DNA of 64,000 bases from Pectobacterium brasiliense (GCF_016950255.1 NZ_JACGFN010000002.1:992001-1056000); one strand, 5' to 3'. Positions 11,885 through 22,620 are shown, numbered from the stretch's first letter. The notes: generated by a model not told the origin, from the letters alone. Numbers and translations are program-made.

Positions 11885-13634
11885 CTGATCCCTCTTCTCT
11901 ATTAATTACAAACTCGTTCTTGTCGCCTGTCGGCAACGCATCCGGTTCGATATTCATCGTACGCAGAACGCCGCCCATGATGGCGCCAAAGATTGGCGCA
12001 GAAACCGCGCCGCCGTAGTACTTCCCTGCCTGCGGATCGTTAATCACGACAACCAGAGCAAAACGTGGGTTACTGGCTGGTGCCACACCCGCCGTGTAGG
12101 CAATATATTTGTTGATGTACTTGCCATCCGGACCAACTTTCTTAGCCGTACCGGTTTTAATCGCGATACGGTAGCCTTTGATGGCCGCCTTGGTACCACC
12201 GCCACCGGGCAGCGCCACGCTTTCCATCATGTGCACCACGGAACGCACCAGCGCTTCCGGGAAGACACGTTCGCCTGGAACGGGTGGATCAACTTTGGTA
12301 ATCGACAGCGGACGGTAAATACCGAAACTGCCGATCGTGGCGTAGACTCGCGCTAACTGTAACGGTGTTACCATCAGCCCGTAGCCGAAAGAGAAGGTGG
12401 CCCTCTCTATGTCAGACCACCGTTGTTTTTGAGGGTATAAGCCACTGCTTTCTCCGACCAACCCCAAATTGGTCGCTTTTCCTAATCCAAAGCGCGCGTA
12501 AGTATCTACTAGCGCAGAGGAAGGCATCGCTAACGCCAGCTTAGACACGCCAACGTTACTCGACTTCTGAAGCACGCCCGTCAGCGTCAATTCGCTATAA
12601 CGCGCCACGTCTTTGATCTCATGACCATTGACGTAATACGGCAGGGTGCTGAGTACACTGTTTTCTTTCACGACACCGCGCTGTAGCGCCGTCATCACCA
12701 CCATCGGTTTAACGGTAGAACCGGGCTCGAAGATATCGGTAATCGCGCGGTTACGCATAATGTCTTGCGGCGTACCCGCCAAATTGTTCGGGTTATAAGA
12801 CGGGCTATTCGCCATTGCCAGCACTTCGCCAGTATTCACATCGACCAGTACGGCCGTTCCTGACTCAGCTTTGTTAAAAGCAACAGCGTTATTGAGTTCA
12901 CGGTAAACCAGCGCCTGCAGACGCTCATCAATACTGAGCGCCAGATTGTGTGCAGCCTGGCTGTCAACGGAGGAGATATCTTCAATCACGCGACCAAAGC
13001 GGTCTTTACGTACGGTTCGTTCACCGGGTTGCCCTGTCAGCCAGCGGTCAAAGCTTTTCTCAACGCCTTCAATACCCTGTCCATCGATATTGGTGAAACC
13101 AATGAGGTGAGAGGTCACTTGTCCAGAAGGATAGTATCGGCGAGACTCCTGCCGCAGATTGATGCCCGGCAGCTTCAGCTTATGGATATATTCACCAATG
13201 GCTGGGTTCACCTGACGAGCCAGATAAACGAAGCGACCTTTCGGGTTAGCATTGATCTTGGTCGCCAACTGATCCAACGGAATATCGAGCGCATCAGACA
13301 GTGCTTTCCAGCGCGTATCCAGCGTAATACCGCCACGATCGTTCACTTCTTTCGGATCGGCCCAGACGGCATTCACCGGCACGCTGACGGCCAAAGGACG
13401 TCCAGCACGATCGCTAATCATGCCGCGTGCCGTGGGCACTTCCTGTACGCGCAGAGAACGCATATCCCCTTCGCGCACCAGTTTGTCTGGGTTGATAACC
13501 TGAAGATAAGCCGCACGCGCCATCAAGCCAACCATCGCAAGCAGGATACAGCCGCAAAGCAACGCAAAACGCCAGCTAACAAAGCTGGCTTGATCTTCCT
13601 GGCGCTTTAACTTTCCTGTACGGGCTGCTTTCAT
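11871..13634 (-). CDS. ftsI: FtsI (PBP3), septal transpeptidase
   Basis: FtsI is the penicillin-binding protein 3 transpeptidase that cross-links septal peptidoglycan together with FtsW. A short cytoplasmic tail and one membrane helix (about 23-43) are followed by the dimerisation domain. The class B transpeptidase domain carries its three catalytic motifs: STVK with Ser306, SSN at 358-360 and KTGT at 493-496. Length is 587 residues against 588 in E. coli. It lies 23 bp downstream of ftsL. Confidence 0.98.
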   Translation of the reverse strand: MKAARTGKLKRQEDQASFVSWRFALLCGCILLAMVGLMARAAYLQVINPDKLVREGDMRSLRVQEVPTARGMISDRAGRPLAVSVPVNAVWADPKEVNDRGGITLDTRWKALSDALDIPLDQLATKINANPKGRFVYLARQVNPAIGEYIHKLKLPGINLRQESRRYYPSGQVTSHLIGFTNIDGQGIEGVEKSFDRWLTGQPGERTVRKDRFGRVIEDISSVDSQAAHNLALSIDERLQALVYRELNNAVAFNKAESGTAVLVDVNTGEVLAMANSPSYNPNNLAGTPQDIMRNRAITDIFEPGSTVKPMVVMTALQRGVVKENSVLSTLPYYVNGHEIKDVARYSELTLTGVLQKSSNVGVSKLALAMPSSALVDTYARFGLGKATNLGLVGESSGLYPQKQRWSDIERATFSFGYGLMVTPLQLARVYATIGSFGIYRPLSITKVDPPVPGERVFPEALVRSVVHMMESVALPGGGGTKAAIKGYRIAIKTGTAKKVGPDGKYINKYIAYTAGVAPASNPRFALVVVINDPQAGKYYGGAVSAPIFGAIMGGVLRTMNIEPDALPTGDKNEFVINREEGSGGRS

Positions 13635-13657
13635 GCTTAGCTGGTTGCCTATTTAGT

Positions 13658-13978
13658 TCATTGCTTAACCACAATGTTTTCCTGTGACGGATCAACGTGC
13701 CCCATTTGCAGTTTTTCCGTCGCGATCCGCTCCACGCGGCTATGATCCCCTAGTGAGTTTTCCTCCAGGATCAGGTTTCTCCATTCGATATCCAACGCAT
13801 CACGCTCCAGCAGAAGCTGTTCGCGTTCTGCTGTCAGCAGGCGTGTCTTATGCGCAGTGGTGACCACAAAGACCGCAGAAACCAGCACGGCAATCATCAG
13901 CAACACCGGGATCTTTGCATTACGCAGCAAATCCTCACCGATGACGCCGACCAGAGTGTGCCGCTCGTTACCGATCAC
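13658..13978 (-). CDS. ftsL: FtsL, divisome activator protein
   Basis: FtsL is a small bitopic protein that forms a coiled coil with FtsB and, with FtsQ, activates FtsWI. One membrane helix (about residues 24-43, [20 protein letters not shown]) is followed by a leucine-rich periplasmic coiled coil (about 48-80). At 106 residues it is about 15 shorter than E. coli FtsL (121). The difference is mainly at the N-terminus, and no extra in-frame start was identified upstream. It overlaps rsmH by 4 bp. Confidence 0.95.
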   Translation of the reverse strand: MIGNERHTLVGVIGEDLLRNAKIPVLLMIAVLVSAVFVVTTAHKTRLLTAEREQLLLERDALDIEWRNLILEENSLGDHSRVERIATEKLQMGHVDPSQENIVVKQ

Positions 13979-14919
13979 GCTGGCAATCTCTCAGCGAAGC
14001 GCAGAACAGAACTACGCGCGCGTGGGTTTTCCGCAACTTCTGCTTCCGAAGGCATCAGTTTCTTGCCGACAGCTTTTAACGTCTGTCCGCCCTGGCTGCG
14101 CAACTGTTCTTCCGTTAACGGTAGGCCAGCTGGCACCTGTGGCCCGCGACTCTGATGGCGAATAAACCGTTTCACAATCCGATCCTCTAACGAGTGGAAG
14201 CTAATCACCGACAGACGTCCTTGCGGAGCCAGCACGCTCAGTGCGCCTTCTAGCGCACGTTCGATCTCTTCCAATTCGCTATTGATATAAATGCGGATCG
14301 CCTGAAAACTGCGCGTTGCCGGATGCTTATGTTTTTCTCTAATCGGACTGGCGGCAGCGATCAATTCAGCGAGCTCTTTTGTCCGCGTCATTGGGTCGAG
14401 ACGATTGCGCTCCACAATGGCGCGGGCAATACGCTTGGCAAAACGCTCTTCGCCGAACGTTTTCAAGACCCAGACGATGTCGTCAGCTTCCGCTTTCATC
14501 AGCCATTCCGCGGCGGACAAGCCACGTGTCGGATCCATACGCATATCCAGCGGGCCATCGCGCATGAATGAGAACCCACGTTCAGGGTCATCAAGCTGAG
14601 GAGAAGAAACGCCAAGATCGAGCAGAACACCATCGATCTGCCCGGTCAGCCCGAGTTCTGCAACATACTCCGCCATCGCGGAAAACGGCCCGTGAATAAT
14701 AGAGAAACGAGGATCGTCAATCGCCTTGGCGGCTTCAATTGCCTGAGGATCGCGATCGATAGCTAACAGACGTCCTTCCGGCCCCAGTTGGGAAAGAATC
14801 AGACGAGAATGACCACCACGGCCAAATGTGCCGTCGATGTATATGCCGCCGCTGCGAATATTCAGGCCATTGACTGCCTCATCCAACAGGACGGTGGTAT
14901 GTTTATAATTTTCCAGCAT
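13975..14919 (-). CDS. rsmH: RsmH, 16S rRNA (cytosine-1402 N4) methyltransferase
   Basis: RsmH (formerly MraW) methylates N4 of C1402 in the decoding centre of 16S rRNA using S-adenosylmethionine. The sequence begins [16 protein letters not shown], with the SAM-binding GTFGRGGHS loop near residue 30. It also shows [15 protein letters not shown] and the late [13 protein letters not shown] motif. Its 314 residues match the family. It lies 2 bp downstream of mraZ and overlaps ftsL by 4 bp, so it is translationally linked to both. Confidence 0.97.
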   Translation of the reverse strand: MLENYKHTTVLLDEAVNGLNIRSGGIYIDGTFGRGGHSRLILSQLGPEGRLLAIDRDPQAIEAAKAIDDPRFSIIHGPFSAMAEYVAELGLTGQIDGVLLDLGVSSPQLDDPERGFSFMRDGPLDMRMDPTRGLSAAEWLMKAEADDIVWVLKTFGEERFAKRIARAIVERNRLDPMTRTKELAELIAAASPIREKHKHPATRSFQAIRIYINSELEEIERALEGALSVLAPQGRLSVISFHSLEDRIVKRFIRHQSRGPQVPAGLPLTEEQLRSQGGQTLKAVGKKLMPSEAEVAENPRARSSVLRFAERLPA

Positions 14920-14921
14920 GG

Positions 14922-15380
14922 CTATAGCGATAGGTCCTGCAACCGCTCAGACAAAGGTTCCTGAGTCGATTGTTCAGCGTCAATATCATCCCTGACCTGT
15001 TGATACCAAGTCTGTTCATCCCACAGTTCAAACTTATTGAACTGCCCGACTAGCATCACTTCTTTTTTGAGGTCCGCATGCTGCCTTAACGTATTCGCAA
15101 TCAACAAACGCCCTGCACTATCCATTTGACACTCGCTGGCATGCCCCAATAACAAACGCTGAACACGACGTTCAGCAGGGTTCATGCTCGACAAGCGCGA
15201 CAATTTTTGTTCAATAATTTCCCACTCAGGTAAGGGATAAAGCAACAGGCATGGCTGATGCAGGTCAATGGTGCAAACCATTTGACCTTGCGATTCCCCG
15301 TTCAGCATTTCCCGATATCGGGTAGGCACAGCAAGGCGCCCTTTACTGTCGAGGTTAACCAGCGTAGCCCCACGAAACAT
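14922..15380 (-). CDS. mraZ: MraZ, transcriptional regulator of the dcw cluster
   Basis: MraZ is a ring-forming DNA-binding protein with two SpoVT/AbrB-like repeats. In E. coli it represses its own operon by binding TGGG repeats in front of mraZ. The 152 residues begin [20 protein letters not shown] and include the second repeat [14 protein letters not shown]. It is the first gene of the cluster, and its promoter with three matching boxes lies directly upstream, which supports autoregulation here. Confidence 0.97.
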   Translation of the reverse strand: MFRGATLVNLDSKGRLAVPTRYREMLNGESQGQMVCTIDLHQPCLLLYPLPEWEIIEQKLSRLSSMNPAERRVQRLLLGHASECQMDSAGRLLIANTLRQHADLKKEVMLVGQFNKFELWDEQTWYQQVRDDIDAEQSTQEPLSERLQDLSL

Positions 15381-15408
15381 ACCTGAGTTACCCCTCCATA
15401 ACCTTTTT

Positions 15409-15433
15409 CACCACTTTACCCCACAAAATCCCA
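15409..15433 (-). promoter_or_regulatory. MraZ operator: three TGGGA-like boxes
   Basis: Read on the minus strand, the 25 bp are TGGGA, TGGGG and TGGTG, each separated by exactly 5 bp (TTTTG and TAAAG). This is the known MraZ box pattern, and the boxes lie just after the predicted transcription start. The third box is the least perfect. Repression of the whole dcw cluster by MraZ is inferred from the E. coli case. Confidence 0.85.
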
Positions 15434-15441
15434 CCTTTAAG

Positions 15442-15471
15442 AGTGTACGGAGGGTATGAAAACCTTGTCAA
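15442..15471 (-). promoter_or_regulatory. Promoter of the dcw cluster (Pmra)
   Basis: On the minus strand a consensus -35 TTGACA (15466-15471) and a -10 TACACT (15442-15447) are separated by 18 bp. The -10 lies 8 bp before the first MraZ box. This matches the arrangement of the E. coli mra promoter. No other promoter of comparable quality was noticed in front of the cluster. Confidence 0.8.
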
Positions 15472-16269
15472 GCCAGAGCTGGCGCGCTTTGGGATTATTC
15501 CCGAATGAATTGGGGCCGTCATAGAGGTAAAAGGAATAAGGAGTCAGAATTAACAAAGATTAACATCATGATAATTTGAGGAAAATTCATAGCGGAACGG
15601 AAACATTACAAACATATAGCGACCAACTCCAGCATATCGATTATTTTTATTGTCACAAGCTGATACCAAAGACAGCGGTTTTCAGAATAGTCTTACCAAG
15701 CCGAACACCTTGAATACCAAGGCCTACACAAGCCCGCCGCATCATACCGTAGCGGTTAACATCTGCTCAATGTCACATTTTTAACATCAACATCGTCGAT
15801 TCTTCATTAATCAGCCGATTTACGTTAATTGATGTCCCTACAGATGAACGCGATTTCCTGAAAAGAAAAGCAGGCTCAGGAAATGTGCCGAATACATTAA
15901 GCGTCCCTCATCCCCAAAGACGCATTAAAAATGAGGCACCACAAGCAACCCTGTTTTATCGGTCATCTACTCACTTCCTTTAATGCTTTAACGCAATTCC
16001 TTCCCGCGCAGAAAGGCCTTTCACCAAAAAACCATAACGAATTGTTTTTAAATAATTTTAAATCCCTTGTCGCGATAAAAAAACGGGAAAATTATCGGAC
16101 AGACATAAAGTAGCGGGAAAGTATAAAAAACGCTCACAAATAAATATTTTTACCTAGTACAAAGCCAATCATGCAGTGATGTAAACTACACAAACAAAAT
16201 AAGGCATGACAAAAAACCACACCAAACCATTACACCAGTTTATCCGCCCTAAGAATGGAGCAACCAGGC
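15472..16269. other. Long AT-rich intergenic region between mraZ and alaE
   Basis: About 800 bp separate the divergent mraZ and alaE genes. Small open frames here (for example at 15931-16113) lack a ribosome-binding site and a recognisable product. One perfect 9-bp inverted repeat stands out (ATTTCCTGA at 15853-15861 and TCAGGAAAT at 15876-15884, 14 bp apart). The stretch from about 16020 to 16200 is rich in A and T, as expected of a promoter region for alaE. Nothing else was recognised. Confidence 0.6.
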
Positions 16270-16707
16270 ATGTTTTCCCCGACGTCACGATTGCGAAGTG
16301 CCACTGCAGATACCTTTGCGCTCGTTGTCTATTGTTTCATCACCGGCATGGCGATAGAAATCATGCTTTCCGGTATGAGCTTCGAGCAATCGCTGTCTTC
16401 ACGCTTGTTATCTATCCCCGTCAATATTGCCATTGCCTGGCCGTATGGGCTTTACCGCGATCGCGTGTTGAATATGGCCAGACGTCACGGCGGTGAGCAT
16501 TTCCTGGTGCGCAGCGTCGCCGATCTGTTTGCCTATGTCAGTTTCCAATCCCCGGTTTACGCCATCATTCTCTGGTCTATCGGGGCGAACCCCGCGCAAA
16601 TCCTGACCGCAGTTACCAGTAATTTGGTGGTGTCGATGGTGACGGGCGTGATATATGGCTACTTTCTGGAATATTGCCGTCGGCTATTCCGGGTCGCCTT
16701 GCCGTAA
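16270..16707 (+). CDS. alaE: AlaE, L-alanine exporter
   Basis: AlaE is a small inner-membrane exporter that relieves accumulation of L-alanine. The 145 residues start [20 protein letters not shown] and contain about four membrane segments. Conserved stretches include [29 protein letters not shown] and [15 protein letters not shown], which match E. coli AlaE closely. An ATG at 16255 is in frame, but the ATG at 16270 is preferred because GGAG lies 9 nt before it and the protein then begins as in E. coli. It converges on cra. Confidence 0.9.
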   Translation: MFSPTSRLRSATADTFALVVYCFITGMAIEIMLSGMSFEQSLSSRLLSIPVNIAIAWPYGLYRDRVLNMARRHGGEHFLVRSVADLFAYVSFQSPVYAIILWSIGANPAQILTAVTSNLVVSMVTGVIYGYFLEYCRRLFRVALP

Positions 16708-16735
16708 AAGTGAATTGAGGCAGGGTAAGGAAGAG

Positions 16736-16757
16736 GCGCCATAGCAATCTATGGCGC
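16736..16757. terminator. Hairpin between convergent alaE and cra
   Basis: A perfect 9-bp stem (GCGCCATAG and CTATGGCGC) with a 4-nt loop lies between the two convergent genes. On the minus strand it is followed by a pyrimidine-rich CTCTTCCTT, so it could end cra transcription. On the plus strand only purines follow. It may be a weak terminator or an mRNA 3' end stabiliser. Confidence 0.5.
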
Positions 16758-16773
16758 AAAAAGCAGGTCGAGA

Positions 16774-17778
16774 TTAGGCGCGGCTCAAAGAACCACGACG
16801 ATACAGATTACGCCGGATACGATTCAAACCAGGTTTCGGCCTTTTCGGCTCATCAAGGCTGGCAAGCACCAATTCCAGTACGCGTTCCGCGACTTCACGA
16901 TGGCGCTGAGCGACAGACAATACCGGGCATTCCAGATAATCCAACAGTTCATTGTCCCCAAAGGTCGCGATAGCCAGATTATTCGGCAAACGCCCGTTAA
17001 TCTTCAGGTTGACGTCCATCACTCCCTGCAATAGCGGGAATGACGTGGTGAATAACGCTTCGGGCATAGGATTATTTTTCAAATAATCCATAAACGCGGC
17101 AGCGGCAGCCACGCGTTCATAGCTATTAGAATAAAGGTAATTCACTTCGCGCGGATCGCCCGCCCACGCCTGACGGAACCCCTGCTCACGCAGGAAGCTG
17201 ACGGAAAGCTCAGGTAAAGCACCAAGATAAAGTACCGATTTCGCAGGCACTTTTCTTAATTCCTGTGCCAACATTTCAGCATCTTCAAGATCGGCCCCCA
17301 CCACGCTGGTGAAGTGCTCACGATCTAACGCTCTGTCTAATGCAATAATCGGCAGGCTGCCGTTTATCCAACGTTGATAAAACGGGTGCTCCGGCGGTAA
17401 TGCGGTAGAAACAATAATCGCGTCAACCTGGCGCTGCAACAGATGCTCAATACAGCGCATCTCATTGTCTGGCTGATCTTCTGAACACGCAATTAATAGC
17501 TGATATCCGCGCTGTCTGGCCTGACGTTCCAGATAATTAGCGATGCGTGTATAGCTGGTATTTTCCAAATCGGGAATAACCAAACCAATTGAACGCGTAC
17601 GCCCGGCACGTAATCCAGCCGCGACGGCGTTGGGATGATAATTGTGCTCCCTGACGACAGCCATGACTTTCTCAACGGTCTTATCGCTAACGCGATATTG
17701 TTTTGCTTTCCCGTTAATGACATAGCTGGCTGTCGTGCGTGAAACACCCGCAAGACGCGCGATTTCATCCAGTTTCAC
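16774..17778 (-). CDS. cra: Cra (FruR), catabolite repressor/activator
   Basis: Cra is a LacI-family regulator that responds to fructose 1-phosphate and balances glycolysis and gluconeogenesis. The N-terminal helix-turn-helix is [20 protein letters not shown], followed by the hinge and a periplasmic-binding-like effector domain from about residue 60. The 334 residues are the E. coli length. Its position between ilvIH and mraZ is the same as in E. coli, with alaE inserted between cra and mraZ. Confidence 0.96.
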   Translation of the reverse strand: MKLDEIARLAGVSRTTASYVINGKAKQYRVSDKTVEKVMAVVREHNYHPNAVAAGLRAGRTRSIGLVIPDLENTSYTRIANYLERQARQRGYQLLIACSEDQPDNEMRCIEHLLQRQVDAIIVSTALPPEHPFYQRWINGSLPIIALDRALDREHFTSVVGADLEDAEMLAQELRKVPAKSVLYLGALPELSVSFLREQGFRQAWAGDPREVNYLYSNSYERVAAAAAFMDYLKNNPMPEALFTTSFPLLQGVMDVNLKINGRLPNNLAIATFGDNELLDYLECPVLSVAQRHREVAERVLELVLASLDEPKRPKPGLNRIRRNLYRRGSLSRA

Positions 17779-17989
17779 GGTAACCCCTTAGTAGGCCGGA
17801 AAATAAGTAGGCCGGCTCAATAAATAGTGTGATGACCATAAAATCATCATGGATATGGCGTAGATCTAACAGCAGAAGCTTTTGTACGGCAACTGCTTTT
17901 ATCACGTTACCCACATATTTCAAGCTGCCATATCAATAATGGATGTCTTTTAAGCTGAATATATTGTGTCTATATAAGATTAAGGGAAA

Positions 17990-18018
17990 TAAAAAGGCCC
18001 GATACTATTATCGGGCCT
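17990..18018 (-). terminator. Rho-independent terminator of ilvIH
   Basis: On the minus strand, 28 bp after the ilvH stop, a perfect 10-bp stem (AGGCCCGATA and TATCGGGCCT, arms at 17995-18004 and 18009-18018) with a 4-nt loop is followed by five T residues. This is a strong intrinsic terminator for the ilvI-ilvH message. Confidence 0.85.
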
Positions 18019-18046
18019 CTTAAAAGAAAAAGCAGCGAAAAGTCGA

Positions 18047-18538
18047 TTAACGCATGATTTTATCGCCGCGCGATACGCCGACGATACCAGAGCGCGCCAC
18101 TTCAACAATTTCGGAGACTTCACGTACGGCACTCAGGAACGCATCCAGCTTATCGCTGGTGCCAGCAAGCTGTACGGTATAAAGCGAAGCGGTGACATCC
18201 ACGATCTGGCCGCGGAAAATATCGGCGCAGCGTTTCACTTCTTCACGACCATAGCCTGTAGCCTGTAGCTTCACCAGCATGATCTCACGCTCAACGTGCG
18301 CGCCCTGCCCCAACTCGCTGACGCGCAGGACATCCACCAGCTTGTGCAGTTGCTTTTCGATCTGCTCCAGCACTTTTTCATCGCCTACCGTCTGGATAGT
18401 CATACGAGATAGCGTTGGGTCTTCGGTTGGTGCCACCGTCAGACTTTCGATGTTGTAGCCGCGCTGGGAAAACAGGCCGACGACACGTGACAAAGCGCCT
18501 GATTCATTCTCAAGTAATACTGATAAAATCCGCCGCAT
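18047..18538 (-). CDS. ilvH: Acetolactate synthase III, regulatory subunit
   Basis: IlvH is the valine-sensing small subunit of acetolactate synthase III, first shared step of valine, leucine and isoleucine synthesis. The N-terminal ACT domain starts [19 protein letters not shown]; the C-terminal domain ends [14 protein letters not shown]. Length is 163 residues as in E. coli. The frame is open upstream, but the ATG at 18538 is chosen because it matches the family and lies 2 bp after the ilvI stop, with an AGGA in the end of ilvI serving as ribosome site. Confidence 0.95.
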   Translation of the reverse strand: MRRILSVLLENESGALSRVVGLFSQRGYNIESLTVAPTEDPTLSRMTIQTVGDEKVLEQIEKQLHKLVDVLRVSELGQGAHVEREIMLVKLQATGYGREEVKRCADIFRGQIVDVTASLYTVQLAGTSDKLDAFLSAVREVSEIVEVARSGIVGVSRGDKIMR

Positions 18539-18540
18539 GA

Positions 18541-20259
18541 TCAGGTCCTCTCCGTTTTGCTCAACCACATTTCATCCATCGCCCCGCCGCGAATCTGCAT
18601 GGGGTAAACATGCTCGCTGCTGTCGATGTTGATATCAACAAACACCAGACGGTCTTTCTGCGCCAGCGCTTGCGACAGCTTACTTTCCAGTTCGTCCGGC
18701 GTATCGATAGAAATCCCGATGTGACCGTACGCTTCAGCCAGCTTGACGAAATCCGGCAATGATTCCATGTAAGAGCTGGAATGGCGGCCAGAGTAGATCA
18801 TGTCCTGCCACTGCTTCACCATGCCGAGGAAACGGTTGTTCAGGTTAATGACCACCACAGGCAGATCATATTGCAGCGCCGTAGAAAGCTCCTGAATATT
18901 CATCTGAATACTGCCGTCGCCCGTTACGCAAATCACCGTTTCTTCCGGCAGCGCAAGTTTGATGCCCAATGCCGCTGGCAGGCCAAAGCCCATCGTGCCC
19001 AGTCCACCGGAGTTCACCCAGCGGCGCGGTAAATCGAAAGGATAATACAGCGCAGCAAACATCTGGTGCTGGCCGACGTCCGATGCCACATAGGCTTTGC
19101 CTTCGGTCAGCCGATGCAGCGTTTCAATCACCGCCTGCGGTTTAATCTTGTCGCCTTCGGTGCTGTATTTCAGACAGTGACGCCCACGCCACTGTTCGAT
19201 ACCCTGCCACCAATCGCGCAGCGCATCAAACTGCTGCTGTGCGCCATCCTGTGCCAGCAACTCCAACATCAGGGTTAATACTTGTTTAGCATCGCCCACG
19301 ATAGGGATATCGGCGTTTACCGTTTTGGAAATCGACGCGGGATCGACATCAATGTGCAGAACCGTCGCGTTCGGGCAGTACTTCGCCAGATTGTTGGTTG
19401 TTCGGTCGTCGAAACGCACCCCTACGGCGAAAATCACATCGGCGTTATGCATAGCCGTATTGGCTTCATATGTCCCGTGCATCCCCAGCATACCGAGGCA
19501 CTGACGGTGCGTGCCAGGAAAGCCGCCCAGCCCCATCAGGGAGGTTGTCACTGGCAGGTTAAGTTTTTCCGCCAGCGTCAGTAGTTCTTCGTGACACTCC
19601 GCATTAATGACGCCACCGCCGCTGTAGATAATCGGTTTTTTTGCCGCCAGCAGGGTTTGCAACGCGCGACGAATCTGACCTTTGTGCCCTTGAACCGTCG
19701 GATTATAGGAACGCATGCTGACGCTTTCAGGATAAACGTACGGCAGCTTATTCGCCGGATTCATGACGTCTTTCGGCAGATCGACCACTACCGGCCCGGG
19801 ACGTCCGGTCGATGCCAGATAAAACGCTTTTTTCAGAATCGTCGGAACATCTTCCGCTTTCTTGACCAGAAAACTGTGCTTCACAATAGGGCGGGAAATG
19901 CCCACCGTGTCGCATTCCTGAAAGGAGTCATAGCCAATCAGCGAAGTCGCAACCTGACCGGACAACACCACCATAGGAATGGAGTCCATATAGGCAGTAG
20001 CGATACCGGTAATCGCGTTGGTCGCACCAGGACCAGACGTGACCAGCACGACGCCGACCTCACCTGTCGCGCGCGCGTAGCCATCCGCCATATGTACCGC
20101 ACCTTGCTCATGCCGCACCAAAATATGCTCGATACCGCCAACCGTATGCAGGGCGTCGTAAATATCCAACACCGCACCGCCCGGATAACCGAACACATGT
20201 TTTACGCCCTGATCGATCAACGATCGGACCACCATTTCGGCGCCTGACAACATCTCCAT
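18541..20259 (-). CDS. ilvI: Acetolactate synthase III, catalytic subunit
   Basis: IlvI is the thiamine-diphosphate-dependent subunit that condenses pyruvate with pyruvate or 2-oxobutyrate. It shows the N-terminal [17 protein letters not shown] segment with the catalytic glutamate, the FAD-associated central domain, and the thiamine-diphosphate motif that begins [12 protein letters not shown]. An upstream in-frame ATG (20328) was passed over: the start at 20259 has GAGG 7 nt upstream and gives [14 protein letters not shown], like E. coli, with 572 residues. It forms an operon with ilvH. Confidence 0.95.
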   Translation of the reverse strand: MEMLSGAEMVVRSLIDQGVKHVFGYPGGAVLDIYDALHTVGGIEHILVRHEQGAVHMADGYARATGEVGVVLVTSGPGATNAITGIATAYMDSIPMVVLSGQVATSLIGYDSFQECDTVGISRPIVKHSFLVKKAEDVPTILKKAFYLASTGRPGPVVVDLPKDVMNPANKLPYVYPESVSMRSYNPTVQGHKGQIRRALQTLLAAKKPIIYSGGGVINAECHEELLTLAEKLNLPVTTSLMGLGGFPGTHRQCLGMLGMHGTYEANTAMHNADVIFAVGVRFDDRTTNNLAKYCPNATVLHIDVDPASISKTVNADIPIVGDAKQVLTLMLELLAQDGAQQQFDALRDWWQGIEQWRGRHCLKYSTEGDKIKPQAVIETLHRLTEGKAYVASDVGQHQMFAALYYPFDLPRRWVNSGGLGTMGFGLPAALGIKLALPEETVICVTGDGSIQMNIQELSTALQYDLPVVVINLNNRFLGMVKQWQDMIYSGRHSSSYMESLPDFVKLAEAYGHIGISIDTPDELESKLSQALAQKDRLVFVDINIDSSEHVYPMQIRGGAMDEMWLSKTERT

Positions 20260-20620
20260 GGGTCTGCCTCTTTTGTTCAGAAAGCGGAATCCGCTTCTGT
20301 ATTGATCGGGAGAAATCCCCGAACTCACATTGTATTAATACTGTTAACTTTTAGTACAAGAATACGAAATATTATAGGGATTACTGATAACCCATTAACA
20401 TAACGCCAGATTATGACGCAGACAAACGGCAAAAAACCACCGCCCTTAATCGTGCCCAAGGGAAATCGAACGTGAGGGAAAAAGGAAATGAGATAAAATA
20501 CTAACTGGAAACCTTCAGACCTGAGAGATCGTCCATGAAGGCCATAAATTACAGAGTGAAATATTGAGGCCGAAAACCACATTTCTTTTCAGGAAACGCG
20601 CTTCTCGGCCTACGACATCA
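20260..20620. promoter_or_regulatory. ilvI upstream region with candidate promoter and leader hairpins
   Basis: This 361-bp gap holds no gene. On the minus strand a TATAAT lies at 20371-20376, with only a poor -35 (GTTAAT, 20394-20399), which suits an activator-dependent promoter; Lrp fills that role for E. coli ilvIH. Between it and the ilvI start are two short inverted repeats that could fold in the leader: TCGGG/CCCGA (20306-20322) and AAGCGGA/TCCGCTT (20282-20296). The rest, towards 20620, shows nothing recognised. Confidence 0.4.
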
Positions 20621-22426
20621 TCAAGACTCGGCGTACATTGCATCAATTTCCAGCTGGTAACGCTGGTTGATGATCTTCCTGCGCAGCTTGAGCGTTGGCG
20701 TAAGTTCCCCTTCTGCCATCGAAAACGGCACAGGCAGCAGCGTGAATTTCTTCACCTGCTCCACGCGGGAAAGCTCCTTCTGTATCTCCCGCAAGCGCTG
20801 TTCGAACAGCTCAATAATATGGCTGTGTCGCAGCAGTTCCAGACGATCGTGGTACTTCAGATTGATGGAGTGAGCGTATTCTTCCAATGCTTCGAAGCAG
20901 GGAACAATCAGCGCAGACACGTACTTACGCGTGTCCGCAATAATCGCAACCTGCTCAATGAAGCGATCCTGTCCCAGCGTACCTTCCAGATGCTGCGGTG
21001 CAATATATTTACCGCCGGAGGTTTTCATTAGATCTTTCAACCGTTCGGTAATAAACAGGTTACCGTTGGCATCCAGTTCCCCCGCATCGCCGGTTTTCAG
21101 CCAGCCATCTTCGGTAAAAGTGTCTGCGGTTTCCTGCGGACGGTGGAAATAACCCCGCATAATAGTCGCACCGCGTACCTGAATCTCTTTTTCCTCGCCA
21201 ATGCGGACCTCAATGCCCGGCAGCGGCGTACCAATAGAGCCCAGGCGGAAGCGACCTTCCTCCCAGCAGGAAACCGTCGCACAGGTTTCGGTCATGCCGT
21301 AGCCATAGATGATGCGAATCCCTATCGACCGGAAAAACAGAATGATGTTGTCATCCAGTCGTGCGCCTGCGGCTGGCATAAAGCGAATCTCGCCCCCCAG
21401 CAGTTGGCGCAGTTTTCCTAACACCAGACGGTCTGCATAGTGGTGCATAACACGACGGAAAAGACCGCCCTTCTTCGCGGTCTGGCTCGCCAGAAAAGCA
21501 TATTGCCCCTGCGCGATAGCCCAGTTAAATAGCCGCTGGCGATACCACGGAGCCTGCGCCACTTTTTCATGGATGGCGCTATACACTTTCTCATAAAAAC
21601 GCGGTACGGCGCACATCACGGTAGGCTTCACCGTCTGCATTGCCTCACGCACCAGATTCGTGTTGTTGAGATACACGTTCTGCGCGCCGCGATGCATAAT
21701 GACAAAGCTCCAGGCGCGCTCAAATACGTGGGAAAGTGGTAAGAAACAGAGCGATACGTCATTTTCTGACATATCCAGACGATCGTCGTGTAGCTTAAGC
21801 TGCATCGCCATGTTGGTGTAATCCAGCATGACACCTTTCGGCTCACCCGTGGTACCAGAAGTATAAATCAGCGTAAACAGATCGTTGAGATCGCGGCTGT
21901 CGATACGCGCTTGCCATTCATCACGCCAGAAATCGTCTACCGCCTGCGCTTCAAATTCCTGCAGGGATTGTGCGATGTCGCTACCGCGCAGGTTAACGCC
22001 TTCATCCATCACGATGATGTTTCGCAGTTGCGGGCACGTGTCCCGCAGCGCCAGCAGCGCATCCAGTTGCTCCTGGCCACCGACGAATATCGTACGGATA
22101 TCCGCATCGTTGATGATGAATGCCGCCTGTGCCGACGTATTCGTGGCATAGATTGGCACGCTGATCGCACGCAGGTGCAACAGCGCCAGATCGGCCAGCG
22201 ACCAGTTCATTGAGTTATGAGAGAAAATCGCAACCCGTTCCTGAACATCCAGCCCTAACGCTAAGAGCGCGCTGGCAATGCGCTGAATGCGCTGCCCGGC
22301 CTGTGTCCAGGTGAGCTGCTGTTCGCCCGCAGGCGTCCACTCGCGCAACGTAATGCTGCCTGCGCAGTGATTGATTCGATCTTGGACCCGGTGCACCACA
22401 TGGTATGGCTGTAAATGATTATTCAT
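20621..22426 (-). CDS. Long-chain acyl-CoA synthetase (FAA1-type AMP-binding protein)
   Basis: This predicted adenylate-forming enzyme would activate long-chain fatty acids to acyl-CoA by way of an acyl-adenylate. The ATP-binding motif YTSGTTGEPKG lies at 188-198, then YGYGMTETCA, the hinge motif KTGDAGELDANGN and the SGGKYIAPQHLE segment. It belongs to the eukaryotic-like FAA1 family rather than to FadD. The start was placed at 22426 (MNNHLQPYHVVHRVQ, 601 residues) from resemblance to related proteins; an ATG at 22510 would add 28 residues, and neither has a good ribosome site. It stands where E. coli has leuO, divergent from leuABCD. Confidence 0.85.
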   Translation of the reverse strand: MNNHLQPYHVVHRVQDRINHCAGSITLREWTPAGEQQLTWTQAGQRIQRIASALLALGLDVQERVAIFSHNSMNWSLADLALLHLRAISVPIYATNTSAQAAFIINDADIRTIFVGGQEQLDALLALRDTCPQLRNIIVMDEGVNLRGSDIAQSLQEFEAQAVDDFWRDEWQARIDSRDLNDLFTLIYTSGTTGEPKGVMLDYTNMAMQLKLHDDRLDMSENDVSLCFLPLSHVFERAWSFVIMHRGAQNVYLNNTNLVREAMQTVKPTVMCAVPRFYEKVYSAIHEKVAQAPWYRQRLFNWAIAQGQYAFLASQTAKKGGLFRRVMHHYADRLVLGKLRQLLGGEIRFMPAAGARLDDNIILFFRSIGIRIIYGYGMTETCATVSCWEEGRFRLGSIGTPLPGIEVRIGEEKEIQVRGATIMRGYFHRPQETADTFTEDGWLKTGDAGELDANGNLFITERLKDLMKTSGGKYIAPQHLEGTLGQDRFIEQVAIIADTRKYVSALIVPCFEALEEYAHSINLKYHDRLELLRHSHIIELFEQRLREIQKELSRVEQVKKFTLLPVPFSMAEGELTPTLKLRRKIINQRYQLEIDAMYAES

Positions 22427-22591
22427 CTGTAAAAGAATTTCTAAGGGGGAAGAATTTGACAGCGTTTCAGCGTACAGCTGTACATTATTTGGCGTGCAGT
22501 CTACCGCCAATGTTCAAAACCGCAACGATCTTTCGTTCATTCGGCGCAGGCTATCGCTGGTTTACTTGATGCACGTCACACCAATCAAAAG

Positions 22592-22620
22592 TTGACATAA
22601 CCCTGATAATCGCGTACCAA
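22592..22620 (+). promoter_or_regulatory. Candidate promoter of the leuABCD operon
   Basis: A consensus -35 TTGACA (22592-22597) and TACCAA (22615-22620) are 17 bp apart. The element lies about 35 bp before the leader peptide start. The -10 is imperfect. It is the best promoter match upstream of leuA. Confidence 0.6.

Noticed and set aside
15931..16113. 60-codon frame between mraZ and alaE
   Set aside because: No ribosome site and no recognisable product.
19591..20247. 218-codon plus-strand frame inside ilvI
   Set aside because: Antisense shadow; arginine- and histidine-rich composition typical of such frames.
20325..20582. 85-codon frame upstream of ilvI
   Set aside because: Overlaps the ilvI control region, lacks a ribosome site, and its hydrophobic look comes from AT-rich DNA.
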